DNA of 64,000 nucleotides, from positions 1,169,223 to 1,233,222 of the forward strand of contig NW_017265135.1 in the NCBI RefSeq assembly GCF_001638985.1. Reading direction: 5' to 3'. The translations under genes were made by a program, and so were the position numbers. Below, one piece after another: positions 20,882-31,250 of the stretch (positions are counted from its first letter, which is position 1; each line of letters opens with the position of its first letter). The stretch is from Phycomyces blakesleeanus NRRL 1555(-) (lineage: Eukaryota; Mucoromycota; Mucoromycetes; Mucorales; Phycomycetaceae). The notes beneath the pieces were generated by a model. The model ran no database searches. It saw nothing but the letters and a program-made list of their open reading frames with translations, and was not told where the DNA came from.

Positions 20882-22182
20882 TTATTCCTTTTCTTCATCA
20901 CAGTAATGAGAAATATATCTTCTTGAAATAAAGTTCTTTACAACATTGTGAGCTTGTTTTACATCTATATCTTGGCTATATGCTTCAATATAGTGCCAAG
21001 ATCTGTTGTAGTATCTTCAGATGTGTGAGAGCTTTCCAGCATGATTGAGGAAAGTATGAATGTTTCTATCTAGAGACTTGTAACTGTAATTGCACTGAAG
21101 GCAAACTTCATGCTTTGCAGCACCCCAGTACCTCTTGATCCAATTACACTCACACTAGAACTTTGGATAAAGCTTGAATATGTGGCCAGACTTATCCACC
21201 AACTCATTGAGCACTGTCTTTTATGAGACAAAGTCAGATTGCGATGCTAGGAGATGGTGGGCACAGCACGGATTATCTTTTATTGCATCTTTGTTTTTAC
21301 AGTTCAGCCTCCACTTTTTTGTTTGGTTATAGAGGTCTTTCTCCAGTCACAAAACACGCTCTTCTAGAATTGTATGAGCACTCTTCATGTACTTCATCTT
21401 TTTTATCACCCACTGTTTACTCTTCTTTGTAAATCACTTGTCTTTCTTGTAGTACATCGATTATATTTTTTTCAGGCCATCCTGAACAAAGATGGTTTCT
21501 CTCAATACACAAGAATTATCTTCTTCAACTTCTTTATTGCCCAAGTTGATCTTGTTTGCTATCTGAGCATTTTGACCAAATGTCTTATGATTTATACTTT
21601 GGTCAAATACAAATACAGCCTTGCATCCAGAGTGAAGAAGCTTGAACAAAGAAATGTTTTGCTCTCCAGCTGCTTCATCATATGAGCATCAGTCCAGTAC
21701 CCATCTCTATCAGCTTCAGAATAGAATATCTTATGACTAGACTATGTGTTATTAGTCATTATACTATGATATACACATTTAAATTTACTAATCATTAGTG
21801 ACATGCCAAGACTCTTCTTTCAAATTGAATTTTCACTCTCTACTAGCTACATTGCTTCTTTTCCATCATTTGAATAGAAAGTTGACTCGTCATGGGTGAC
21901 AAGAACATGTTCTATTTCATTAGTTGATAGCTGTGACATAGTCACCTTATCATTCTTCCCAAAACTCACCATTTTTGACTTGTAAGATATCATTTGCTTA
22001 GCCCAAACTTGACGATAAGCAATAATATCTGCTCTTTTGTGGTTATCATAGTATATGTCTTTTGAGTTTTTTCTAAATAGATATCTCCATTCATGAAGAT
22101 ACTTCCAGATAGTATTTGTTGATATGTTCCCAGAAATTTTGAGCTTTCTTGAGAAGATGTCTTTATCAATAAACTTTTTCAC
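20882..22182 (-). pseudogene. Tc1/mariner-like DDE transposase, decayed
   Basis: The upper part (21847-22182) is open and has STNTIWKYLHEWRYLFRK, RADIIAYRQVWAKQMI and VTHDESTFYSNDGKEAM with the first catalytic Asp in THDE. A second block at 21461-21649 has LLHSGCKAVFVFDQSINH, matching the second Asp region. A third block (about 20890-21240) has CNWIKRYWGAAKHEV, LDRNIHTFLNHAGKLSH and RYYNRSWHYIEAYS. The layout D...FDxSxNH...CNxIxRxWG is that of IS630/Tc1/mariner enzymes. The position expected to be the third catalytic acid (CNWIE) is Lys here, consistent with a G to A change. Several stops and frameshifts interrupt the frame, including TGA before RYYNRSW. Weak coding signal may extend upstream to about 22865. 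Confidence 0.65.
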
Positions 22183-23183
22183 TGAAATAATACTTCTGCT
22201 TTTAAGTTTTTGGCATTGGATTCATTTATGTACAGATGCCTTTAAATTCTTATCAGAAAAAAGTGAAACTCATTTGGAGTGCTTTCCTTGTTGATTTAAG
22301 GCAATTAACTGAAAATCCAAATACTTCTTGACATATTCCCTAATTACAGCTGAGCAATATATGTTTTTAAGCATCCATATTTCCATTGATGCTTTCTCTG
22401 AGGCTTTCATTGTCTTCAATCCTGAAAGTCTAAATTGTAGATAACTCTCAACTGACTTAAGCTTGCAAAATTCAAAAGCGTTAATAAGTTAAGAAGAAGC
22501 ACCTGTATAAGTAAAAGACTGAAGTTCCTTCTTGACATCTTCATATGCAACTTTCATTATAGTCATCTTATTGGCAAATAATTTATAAGATTGGATTTTT
22601 AAGTCTTCACACAATTTAACTAAATTATTTTTTTGTTCTAATAAAGTTTATGTCTGTAAGATGATAGCTCCCCTTAGAATCTGAAGCTTCATTCTCTGCC
22701 TTTCTTTTTCTCTACTTAGTTGTTCTTGAGTTATTTTGGTAGGTACCATAAACCAACTTGTCAGCACTCTCACACCATCTAATTAGCTGGTTGAAATACA
22801 CAGCTGAAGTAACTTCTTCAGAGAGTCCTTGAACATCTTTGTAATCAAAAACGATTTCTTTGTACTCAATCTCACACTATGCCAAAAAAAATAGGAGTTT
22901 TAGAGGTGGTTTCACAGGTGGTTCCGGAGGGGAAGCCAGGGTGCGTTTTGTGTCCTCCCCCCTTTTTTCCAACCCTGAGTTCATATGCATTTTAATACAT
23001 CTCCGCTTACCGGTAGTTTTAATATTCTATTAATATATTGATAACCTTTTCTTTTGCTAATATTTGTCTTTCAATTGGACAAAACTTCTTTAAGTATAGT
23101 TGAAATATTATATACTATTGGTTACTACTAATTCATTATTCTTTTAATTTAGATTCTTTTAAATATTTCTTGCTTAATCATTG
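22183..23183. other. Decayed TE DNA without a clear gene
   Basis: Up to about 22870 the minus strand has broken coding-like segments that may be the N-terminal part of the Tc1/mariner-like transposase. 22895-22975 is unusually G/C-rich (GGTGGTTCCGGAGGGGAAGCC, then a CCTCCCCCC run) and may be a transposon end. The rest is AT-rich. Confidence 0.4.
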
Positions 23184-23370
23184 TTTTTATTGGATAAGAC
23201 ATAATTGCACTGTAGTGTATTTTATAAAAATATATTTTTATTGGTTTCTCAAATGGATATATTTTTTATTTATTGTTTTTATTGGTTACTTCACTATATA
23301 ATTACATTTTATATATCACTTTTATTGGCTGTTATGATAGACATTACATTTTATACATCATTTTTATTGG
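23184..23370 (-). repeat. Array of five TTTTTATTGG motifs downstream of partner copy 2
   Basis: TTTTTATTGG (or TTTTATTGG) at 23184, 23235, 23276, 23319 and 23361, i.e. spaced 41-51 bp. On the minus strand each reads CCAATAAAAA. The array lies just beyond the 3' end of the partner gene copy 2. Confidence 0.6.
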
Positions 23371-23445
23371 TTATAAACAGTCAAATACATCATATACTTT
23401 CAATATTAACTATACTACTTTACACTGCAGTGGATAGTTACTTAC

Positions 23446-24014
23446 AATTGCCTCCTTTGATGGCCTTTCCAGAGATGACTGACTCTTGCAATAGATGCCC
23501 AATTTTGATGGCATCTGGTGAAATCTATACCAACCCTCTTAAGCATGTTTGCATGTTTATTGCAAATCATTGTTCGATCACATGAAGATATGGATCCCCA
23601 GCTAGGACGAGGGCCAAGAGCTCATACAGAAGGAAGGGTAGCTAACTCATTACATACAAGTTTCGTACAGGTCCTGAGTGTTGCTTTTTTGGATGCTATA
23701 ACCTTGATTCCAAGATGTTGACTCATCATTTAGTAAACATGTTCTAAAGGGACATTACAAATGTTGATCACAAGTTTGAAAATAAACCCACTTGAAGTCT
23801 ATTGAAGTTAAAGTTAGTTTTCAGCAATACTGTTTTGAGTTGAACTTACATTAATAAACAAAAAGAGATTTTGCTTTGGAGATCCTTTGATCATTATTTC
23901 ATTTCCAAGGCTGTTAATATCCATCTTAATTTGTTCTTGATTGGCACATAAGACAGATAACTGGAGCTGAATAGCTAGGAGTAAAGATTTGATGATGTTA
24001 TCTGTGTCATTCAT
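23446..24014 (-). pseudogene. Partner protein copy 2, decayed
   Basis: Exon 1 is 23850-24014 (MNDTDNIIKSLLLAIQ) and ends at GTAAGT. Exon 2 is 23446-23798 and stays in one frame with two in-frame stops (TAA after LEHVY, TGA after TLPSV). It aligns along its length with copy 1: KLVCNELATLPSV with CDQLAALPSV, and VGIDFTRCHQNWASIARVSH with NGIDFTRCHRNWASIARVSQ. The stop after TLPSV is at the position of Gln in copy 1. The gene is head to head with a truncated tnp2 first exon at 24330, the same arrangement as copy 1. Confidence 0.75.
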
Positions 24015-24329
24015 ATTGCAAATATTGTTTACCTGAGAAAAAAGATGTTGTTGTGAAAATAAGGTATAAAGAAAAAAATTTTCAATTATCTATTATTAGT
24101 TTCATAGCAATATAGATTGAATCTATTGGGTTGGTTTCAGTGAATATCAATTTTGCTTACCATGCTTACATGACAACATGATATATATGTTTTACTTTTT
24201 TCTTCTGAGCTTATATTCAAGTTACTGCACCATTATTGTCTTCAAGTTAATCATTATAAAAGAGTTCAGACTTGAAAGTGAATATCTCTATTCTTACCCA
24301 TACTTCAAAAGAATAAATTCAAATTAACA
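24015..24329. promoter_or_regulatory. Divergent promoter, copy 2
   Basis: A 315-bp gap between the partner start (minus strand) and the tnp2 exon-1 start (plus strand). Ordered blocks match the copy 1 promoter in inverse orientation, and most of it matches 20385-20690 directly. Confidence 0.6.
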
Positions 24330-24446
24330 AAATGTCTACAATCACAAAGCTTTCCTACCATGAGTACAGTTTCCGCCACAAATGCTATACAAACAAGAAG
24401 CTTGTAGCCAAGTGTGAAGTTCAGTGCCTGGAAAAAGTTTATAAAC
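24330..24446 (+). pseudogene. Truncated tnp2 first exon, copy 2
   Basis: Opens MSTITKLSYHEYSFRHKC. Against exon 1 of the 13225 gene (MSKITKAPRYQCRTC) it keeps the start, ITK, N21, C28 and C32 but has lost the first CxxC (Tyr and Arg instead). The frame then runs straight into LTR-like DNA at about 24447, so only the first exon survives. Confidence 0.55.
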
Positions 24447-24689
24447 ACTGGGGATCAAGGAGAATACATAAAATTAAAGAGAGGATAAAAGATACTTTTT
24501 ATTGATATGAATTGAATTGTCTTATATAGTTTTCTAAACTAATACTATGCATTATCTGAAGTAGTTATTATATTATATTTAAATAAAAGGAGAGTCATTA
24601 TACTGCAGTTAATGCTTAGGAAGATGTTACTGCACATAAAGAGGTAATGCAGTTAACTATCTTCAGATTTTATGGATTTATCAAAATAA
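24447..24689 (-). repeat. Old, 5'-truncated LTR of the left gypsy family
   Basis: This stretch matches the left gypsy LTR from CACTGGGGAT through TCAAAATAA with clear divergence. Its missing last bases (TGTCTAACA) are found on the far side of the gypsy element at 30100-30108. The younger element therefore inserted into this old LTR about 9-13 bp from its end. The first 80 bp or so of the old LTR are absent. Confidence 0.75.
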
Positions 24690-25051
24690 TGTCGTTCCTG
24701 ATCTGGGATGGTCTTCCTTTTACTATAGCAAAGTCAAAAGGTCAAACCCACTGGGGATTGGAGAGTATATGTAAAATCGAAGAGAGGATAAAAGGTCCTT
24801 TTTATTGATAGGAATTGAATTGTCTTATATAGTTTTCTAAACTAATACTGCGCATTATCCGCAGTAAACTATTATACTCTATTTAATTACAAGAGAAGTC
24901 CTTTTACTGCGGTTGATGCTCAGAAGATGTTACTGTGGTTAATCTTTACAAGACATTACTGCGGTTCGTTATCTATGAGGTATCTTTGACATACAGAACT
25001 GCTGCAGTCAATTATCCCGATTTCTCGGATTCATCAAAATAATGTCCGACA
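24690..25051 (-). repeat. 3' LTR of gypsy 1
   Basis: 362 bp, TGTCG..CGACA. The pol stop codon (25012-25014) lies 40 bp inside this LTR, so pol and LTR overlap. Confidence 0.95.
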
Positions 25052-28000
25052 TCACCCCCTCTCGAAACTGTTGATCGTCCTCGGTCAACTCTGGTAGACT
25101 CTATCATCGAGAACAGCAAGGTGGAAGAGGAATCTATGGCCAGATCACGTTGCATATTGTTACGAGCAGCGGTCGGGTGATACCAGGTGCAGTCGAAATC
25201 GTCGGATTTGGCTATTTTGAGGCGGTCAGCATGAACCCAAGAAGTATAAGGGACACCTTCCATTGTTGTGAGCTTGTATATATTCTTATCGAAATTTTTA
25301 TCTACTACAATATATGGGCCCATCCAGTTATATTCTAGTCCAAATTTGTTTTCATGCCGCAACAACAAATGTTCACCGATTGCGAACTGATGAGGTTTCA
25401 TGATCGAATCCCATCGTTCCTTGTCTTGTTGGCTGTTGGCGGTTACTCGAGCGTCAGCATTTTTGCGAGCCTGTTGGAGATTACGAAGAAAAGGGATAGC
25501 GCCATCGGATACGAGGGTCGGGTCGTCAGGGATAGATGTATCCATAAATGGACGTAGGGGATCGCCAGGAATACGAGGTTTGCGGCCATAAGTCAAGAAA
25601 AATGGACTGAACCCAGTTGTACGATGCTTTCTGATTCGGCAAGCCCAAAGTGCTGTTTCCAGATATTCGTCCCACCGGTGAATGGCACCATGTACATATT
25701 TACGTAACATCTGTTTAAGAACACCATTTAACCTTTCACATTTTCCATTAGTACGTGGGTGAAATGCTGAGGTTAATTTATGATGGAGCTTAATTTTCTT
25801 AATGTAAAAGCTCAAAATATGTGACATAAAGTTTGCACCACGATCTGTCAGAATTTCGTCTGGGCAACCAAAACGCATGACTATTTCTTCGTACAAAAAG
25901 TTGGCGATGGCTTCGCCCGTAGCAGCAGGAACAGCACGTGCAATTGGCCAATTCGTAGCGTAGTCGACGGCAACCAAAATCCATCGATTTCCGTTGATTG
26001 TAGTGGGAAGTTCTCCAATGAAGTCGAGATGCCAACGAGAGAAAGCAGGGGGGATATCCAATGGTTCCAAAGGGGCATGGTGTATGTTGCGTTCTGCGTT
26101 TGAGGCCAATTGACATTGATGACATTTCGATAACCATTCTTGAATTTGACTTCTCATGGCTGGCCACCACCAACGCTTCTTCATTAAATCATACACCGTT
26201 GTTTCTCCAGCATGTCCAAAACCATTGTGGAAATTATTTACTAAGTCTGCACGCTTGGCAAACAGTGCAAAACGAATTTCTTGTACCGTGTCACCTATTT
26301 TAACGAGACGGAAAACCTTTTGGTCGTGGACCACAAACTTATTGCGTTGCCGATGGAGTAATTCTTTTATGTCTTCTGGCCATTCATCTTTTTTTCATGC
26401 ATAAAATTTTGGCCAGTCGGACGTTTGTGAGTCTGGTATGGTGTACAGGTATTCTGGTTCCATTGATTTAATTAATGTTGCATCGTATTCTGGGCCATCG
26501 AGACGAGAGAGCACATCAGGGACACCATTGTCTTTGCCCGGTTTGTATTGAATTATCGGGTCGTACAGCTCGAATTCAGAAATCCACCTTATCAGGCGAG
26601 GCGTGGGCTTAACCTGACTGCGAAAATACTTGAGTGGTAAGTGATCGGTGAATACAGTGAACGGTTTTCCTTCGATCATGCAGCGCCAAGTACGCAAGGC
26701 ATGTAGAATACCGAGTAACTCGCGCTCTTGAGCAGGATACGATCTTTCGGCAGGGGAGAGTTTTTTCGATTCGAACGCTAATGGTTTCCAACTTCCGTTT
26801 TCGTCTTCTTGCATTAATACGGCACCAACACCAAAATCTGAAGCATCTGTTTCAATGCGGAATGGTTTATCTATGTCTGGGGCAAGTAATACAGGTGCAG
26901 TACTCATTTTCTCTTTTAGTAAATCGAAACTTTCCTGGCATGTCTCCGTCCAAACGATAGGCCGTCGTTTTGGTCCTGTCCCTTTAGTTAAGTCTGTTAA
27001 GGGCGCAGCGATTCCAGCAAACCCAGGGATGAAGCGGCGGTAGTGCTGTGCAAGGCCAATAAATTGTCTAACTTCTTGTACATTTGTTGGCAGTGTCCAT
27101 TCTTTTATAGTCTTTACTTTGTCTGGCGATGGTAAGATGCCTTGCGCAGATACGTTGAATCCAAGGAAAGTTAGTTCGTTTTTGTTAAATTCGCATTTTT
27201 TAAGGTTGGCAATTAATTTCGCTTCACGTAGTCGGTTTAACACATGTCGTACATGTTCTTCGTGTTCTTCTGGTGTCGTGCTAAAGATTAGGATATCATC
27301 CAAATAGACTAAGGCAAACTTATCCAAACAATCTCCAAGAACTTTGTTCATAAGATGCTGAAACGTCGGTGGGGCATTGGTGAGACCAAAGGGAAGAACC
27401 AGAAACTCATATTGGCCATATCGGGTGTTAAAGGCGGTTTTTGGCACATCTGAGTCTTGAATTCTCACTTGATGGTAACCGCTTTTGAGGTCCAAACTGG
27501 TGAAATGGTTTGCTCCACGAAGGCGTTCCAAACACTCATCGATGCGTGGCAATGGATGGTTATTGCGGATAGTAACTTTGTTCAGGGCTCTGTAATCAAC
27601 ACACATGCGCATCTCACCATTTTTCTTTTTAACAAATAAAATTGGAGCACCCCATGGCGAAGAACTCGGACGAATTAAGCCGAGGTCTAGAAGTTCCTTT
27701 AGTTGTTGCTGTAATTCGTCGAGTTCTCGAGGGCTCATTTTGAATGGCGGTTTATTGACAGGGTAGGCATCTCCAGTGTTTATAACGTGTTGGACGTCAC
27801 GGTTCGGCGGTAATCCAGGTAAACCGTCTTGGAAAACGTCCTCAAATTCTTTTACTAATTTCATCCAGTGTTCATCATTATGTATTTCTTTTTCTGTCTT
27901 AATGTGCAACAAAAAGCATTCGGCCTCCTCTCTCCTAGAGAGTTTCTCAATTTGTTTTGCAGATATCAGATAGTTTAGGTGAGGTTTAGTAGGACGGGGC

Positions 28001-28560
28001 CCATGAGGACGCAAAATAAATTCTTGTTCATCACGATGTAAAGACCAGCTATCGACATGCCAATCTGGGACGGGTTTAGCCATTTGCAACCAAGTGCGGC
28101 CAAGAATCAAGTCGAATTTAGTGGGAAATACAAAAGCATCGATGGTGTCAGTGTATCCATTTAAAGAGAGGTTTAATGTTGCCTTCTGATGGATCTTAAT
28201 GCTGTGTCCTCCTGCAGTTTCGACTGATCGTCCGGGTATATCCAAAATGTGTGTGGCCAAATGGGCGATCTGGGGTGATACATAGTTTGCACTAGCACCA
28301 CTATCAATTAACACCAGGATTTGTTGTCCGTCAAGTATAGCGGCGTATAAGGGCAAGTCTGTGTCCACGGCAGCATGGAGATCTTCTAAGAAATGTTGGT
28401 CAGCAGTGAGACAAGGGTCACAATTTTCTTCAGACATAGTCTCAGGCTCTTCATTGGTAACATTTGTATACTGTTCAGACACGTCTTTATTAATTTCTGG
28501 TTCACTAGTTTCGCTAATATTATTAGCCTGTGGGGAGGATTTTTCTTCCATTGAACACAA
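25012..28560 (-). pseudogene. Gypsy 1 pol with one in-frame TGA
   Basis: Pol makes the protease, reverse transcriptase, RNase H and integrase for reverse transcription and insertion. The frame runs about 1,180 codons with a single TGA at 26395-26397 (FYA-stop-KKDEW), consistent with CGA to TGA. Upstream: protease VLIDSGASANYVS, reverse transcriptase VYLDDILIFS and RNase H FRIETDASDFGVGAVLM. Downstream: integrase with GHAGETTVYDL and CHQCQ (zinc-binding HHCC), WHLDFIGELP, LTDRGANFMS and HPRTNGKCERLNGVLK (D, D, E). No chromodomain is seen at the C-terminus. Pol is in the -1 frame relative to gag, opening before the gag stop, so it is expected to be made as a gag-pol fusion. The first ATG in the pol frame (MEEKSS) follows the overlap. 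Confidence 0.9.
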
Positions 28561-28571
28561 CCGACCTCCCG

Positions 28572-29693
28572 TTACGGTTGTGTTTCGCGAAAACCCTGCT
28601 TCTTGCTACGTGCCTCATCTAACTGTCTAATCGCTGCTAATCGATCCCTACAGTTCCTCTTGAAGTGACCAACTTCGCCGCACCAATGGCAAGTAGCCAC
28701 ATTACGTTTCTGAGGGGGGCGAGATCGATAGTTATTACGGCAACCTTGAATCGCATCCAGGTCCATGGGCTCGGGACCACTGTACTGCTGTTGGTACGGC
28801 TGTTGGTACGTCTGTTGGTACGGTTGGGGGACGGGTGCGTAGTTGTTCTGTTGCCCCAAGTGGAGGCCACTGGCATATGCCAAAGCGATGTTGCAGGCAT
28901 CGTCAACGTCGACAGGTCGGGCGGCAAGAACATTTCCTCGTATGGTGGGGTGAAGTCCGCGGACAAACTTGTCGAGGGCTTCTTCATCGTTCATTCCAGG
29001 CAACTCCAACTGGATGTCGTGGAACGCGTCAATGTACTCTGCGACCGTTCCTGTTTTGTATAGTCGAGCAAGGCGGTCCCTGGACGTCTGTAGTGAGTAG
29101 ACTGGACGAAATTCTCCCGACAGAGCCATCTTGAACTCATCCCAGGTTGTTGGATGTTTGTCCTTTACTTCCATGCGTCTCCACCATGTGTCTGCTCTGT
29201 CACGCAACAGATTCACTGCAAATTCACAGGCTTTTGTTGCGGAAAAATTGTAGTATCTGGTGTAACGTTCGACTGCGCGCAGCCAACCATCCACTACTGT
29301 GGCAGAACGTTCTCCATGGAAGCAATCAGGTTGCTTGATTCGTTCAGCACGGGCCTCCTGCTGCACCGTGATTGCTTTCATTGCTTCGGCGACGGCAGCA
29401 GCAATTGCTTCGGCTGTTAGAGTGGCGGTTTGGGGGGCCATTGTTTCTTCTTGTTCTTGTTTGTTCTTTCCTGTTAAGGTTGCGGCTAGTTTTGTGGCTA
29501 GTTCGGTCCACTTCTGTTCTCGGGCAGGGGTCTTCTTAATACGCTGTTCTTCAGGGATATGAGGAACACGCCGATTCTTCTTGTAGTCGTTTACTAATTC
29601 GCTGGGTAACAAGTCCTGGACTCGTTCTTCAATCTCGAATTGGCTAAGGGTCTTCTTATCAAATATGTCTTGGTGTCTTTCAACCGGATTCAT
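28572..29693 (-). CDS. Gypsy 1 gag
   Basis: Capsid/nucleocapsid polyprotein, 373 residues from the ATG at 29693 (MNPVERHQDIFDKK). A central capsid-like region (FHGERSATVVDGWLRAVERY, TWDEFKMALSGEFRPV) is followed by a Gln/Tyr/Pro-rich stretch and a CCHC zinc knuckle CHWCGEVGHFKRNC (C-x2-C-x4-H-x4-C). An earlier in-frame non-ATG codon at 29732 lies in the primer-binding site and was rejected. It ends RETQP 12 bp before the first pol codons listed in the other frame, and contains the frameshift heptamer at its 3' end. Confidence 0.9.
   Translation of the reverse strand: MNPVERHQDIFDKKTLSQFEIEERVQDLLPSELVNDYKKNRRVPHIPEEQRIKKTPAREQKWTELATKLAATLTGKNKQEQEETMAPQTATLTAEAIAAAVAEAMKAITVQQEARAERIKQPDCFHGERSATVVDGWLRAVERYTRYYNFSATKACEFAVNLLRDRADTWWRRMEVKDKHPTTWDEFKMALSGEFRPVYSLQTSRDRLARLYKTGTVAEYIDAFHDIQLELPGMNDEEALDKFVRGLHPTIRGNVLAARPVDVDDACNIALAYASGLHLGQQNNYAPVPQPYQQTYQQPYQQQYSGPEPMDLDAIQGCRNNYRSRPPQKRNVATCHWCGEVGHFKRNCRDRLAAIRQLDEARSKKQGFRETQP
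28590..28596 (-). promoter_or_regulatory. Putative -1 ribosomal frameshift site GGGTTTT
   Basis: In the gag frame the heptamer reads G GGT TTT (X XXY YYZ), 16-18 nt before the gag stop. Slipping by -1 gives GGG TTT and enters the open pol frame. Form, phase and position all match a canonical slippery site. I did not identify the downstream RNA structure. Confidence 0.65.
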
Positions 29694-29718
29694 CAAAGGT
29701 CTTGTTAGAGGAAAAATA

Positions 29719-29731
29719 GCTTCAGCTACCA
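29719..29731 (-). other. Primer-binding site of gypsy 1
   Basis: TGGTAGCTGAAGC, two bases inside the 5' LTR. TGGTAGC would pair with a tRNA ending GCTACCA, as initiator Met tRNAs do; the exact tRNA cannot be checked here. Confidence 0.6.
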
Positions 29732-29733
29732 AT

Positions 29734-30095
29734 TGTCGTTCCTGATCTGGGATGGTCTTCCTTTTACTATAGCAAAGTCAAAAGGTCAAACCCACTGGGG
29801 ATCGGAGAGTATATGTAAAATCGAAGAGAGGATAAAAGGTCCTTTTTATTGATAGGAATTGAATTGTCTTATATAGTTTTCTAAACTAATACTGCGCATT
29901 ATCCGCAGTAAACTATTATACTCTATTTAATTACAAGAGAAGTCCTTTTACTGCGGTTGATGCTCAGAAGATGTTACTGTGGTTAATCTTTACAAGACAT
30001 TACTGCGGTTCGTTATCTATGAGGTATCTTTGACATACAGAACTGCTGCAGTCAATTATCCCGATTTCTCGGATTCATCAAAATAATGTCCGACA
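29734..30095 (-). repeat. 5' LTR of gypsy 1
   Basis: 362 bp and almost identical to the 3' LTR, which implies a recent insertion. It contains repeated CTGCGG/CCGCAG motifs. Confidence 0.95.
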
Positions 30096-30128
30096 ATAAT
30101 GTCTAACAATTATTCTACAGTGAAAAAG

Positions 30129-30201
30129 TGAGGGACGAGCGACTCGAACGCCCAACCTTCAGATCTGGAGTCTGACGCACTACCATTTGTGCTAGCCCCC
30201 C
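30129..30201 (-). tRNA. tRNA-Trp (CCA)
   Basis: 73 nt without an intron. Acceptor stem GGGGGGC/GTCCCTC with two G-U pairs, D-arm GCAC/GTGC, anticodon arm TCAGA-CTCCAGA-TCTGA with anticodon CCA, T-arm GGGCG-TTCGAGT-CGCTC. The 3' CCA is not encoded, as usual in eukaryotes. A 1.02-kb element starts 12 bp upstream of its 5' end and the old gypsy LTR ends 20 bp downstream. Confidence 0.93.
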
Positions 30202-30213
30202 GTAGCTGCTTTT

Positions 30214-31235
30214 ATCACGTGTGTTGTAAACAAGTCTGGCGTTGACCAATTTCTGGTGAGGGATACCAGACAGTGGATTCCTTCAGTGGTTTGGTCCAGC
30301 GATAAGCCATGATGGGTGGTACTGGACTCATGGGCGTTGACATCGATGGTGAGTTGACCGAGTGACATGTCTTGAGGGATAAGAGTGGTCCCCCCCGGTT
30401 TCTTGGGAAATCTTGCTCCCGATACCCCTATACCCAAACCCCCCAATATAATCCTGTTCCTTAAAATTAAAATACCCATCTACATCATTACCTCAGAAAC
30501 ACCTGTCACCCACTAAAAACATTATACCTCTTTCCCCTAATTTTATACACTTCTTTATTGCCGACATTTATTTTACACTATTTTTTATTACATTTTATTA
30601 GATTTCATTATTATACTATTATTATATTTTTTACTTTACTTTACTACATCGTTATTATATTATTACTTTACTTCTATTCTACCTCACTATATTTTTACTT
30701 TATCTTTATTCAATTATTATATTTTTACTATATTTTTATTTTACTCTCTCTATAATTTTCTATTCTACTTCTACTATCAACACCAGTTATACGTAGTAAA
30801 AATTTTCACTTGACTTTCTTTTCTTTTTCTCAACAAATTATTTTAACCAAACATTTTTATTTATAAAAGGAACAATCTTTTCAATCAATAAAATCATCAT
30901 TCTATCTTTGATCTTATTTATTTTTGCCTGTTATTATCATTGTTCTTCATTCATACACAGTGTCCTTGTTCTTTGGAGTGTTGTCTGTTGATTTTGATAT
31001 ATTTTATTTCTCTGTTTTCCCTTTTCTGTCTTTCTCAGATTTTGTTATTGTCACAATTTCCATTTTAATCTTCTCCCTATTTCTTCTACCTGTCTGTCAC
31101 CAATTCTTACCTGTCAAATTACCCATTCTTTTCCATTCTTATTGTATTCTTCTTCTTGTATTTTGTAATTCACATTACATTTATTTGCCAAGTGATACTG
31201 TTACAATCCACAACAAATAAACATATCACGCATCA
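30214..31235 (+). mobile_element. 1.02-kb tRNA-adjacent element, copy A
   Basis: 1,022 bp, starting ATCACGTGTGTTGTA and ending ATATCACGCATCA. It is flanked by CTTTT on both sides (30209-30213 and 31236-31240), a 5-bp target duplication. It matches copy B (46141-47161, inverted) over its full length at roughly 85-90% by eye. The half next to the tRNA has normal base composition, with an open frame pointing toward the tRNA (KKPGGTTLIPQDMSLGQL). The distal half is very pyrimidine-rich on this strand. There is no recognisable transposase or reverse transcriptase, so it is either a large solo LTR or a non-autonomous element. Confidence 0.75.
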
Positions 31236-31250
31236 CTTTTTAACACATGG

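Larger units (their letters stand above)
24690..30095 (-). mobile_element. Ty3/gypsy LTR retrotransposon 1, very young
   Basis: 5,406 bp, two 362-bp LTRs that differ at one position that I can find (24759 T versus 29803 C, a CpG site). The LTRs begin TGTCG and end CGACA. The flanks carry an ATAA duplication (24686-24689 and 30096-30099). A primer-binding site (TGGTAGCTGAAGC, 29731-29719) follows the 5' LTR after AT, and a purine tract (AGAGGGGGTGA) abuts the 3' LTR at 25062-25052. Order on the minus strand is gag, protease, reverse transcriptase, RNase H, integrase, the Ty3/gypsy order. Its pol has one in-frame TGA. It lies within an older LTR of the same family and 34 bp from the 3' end of tRNA-Trp. 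Confidence 0.95.

Noticed and set aside
30192..30479. Open frame in the 1.02-kb element shared by both copies
   Set aside because: Copies differ at many amino-acid positions with few silent changes, and the frame in copy A runs into the tRNA, so coding constraint is not supported.
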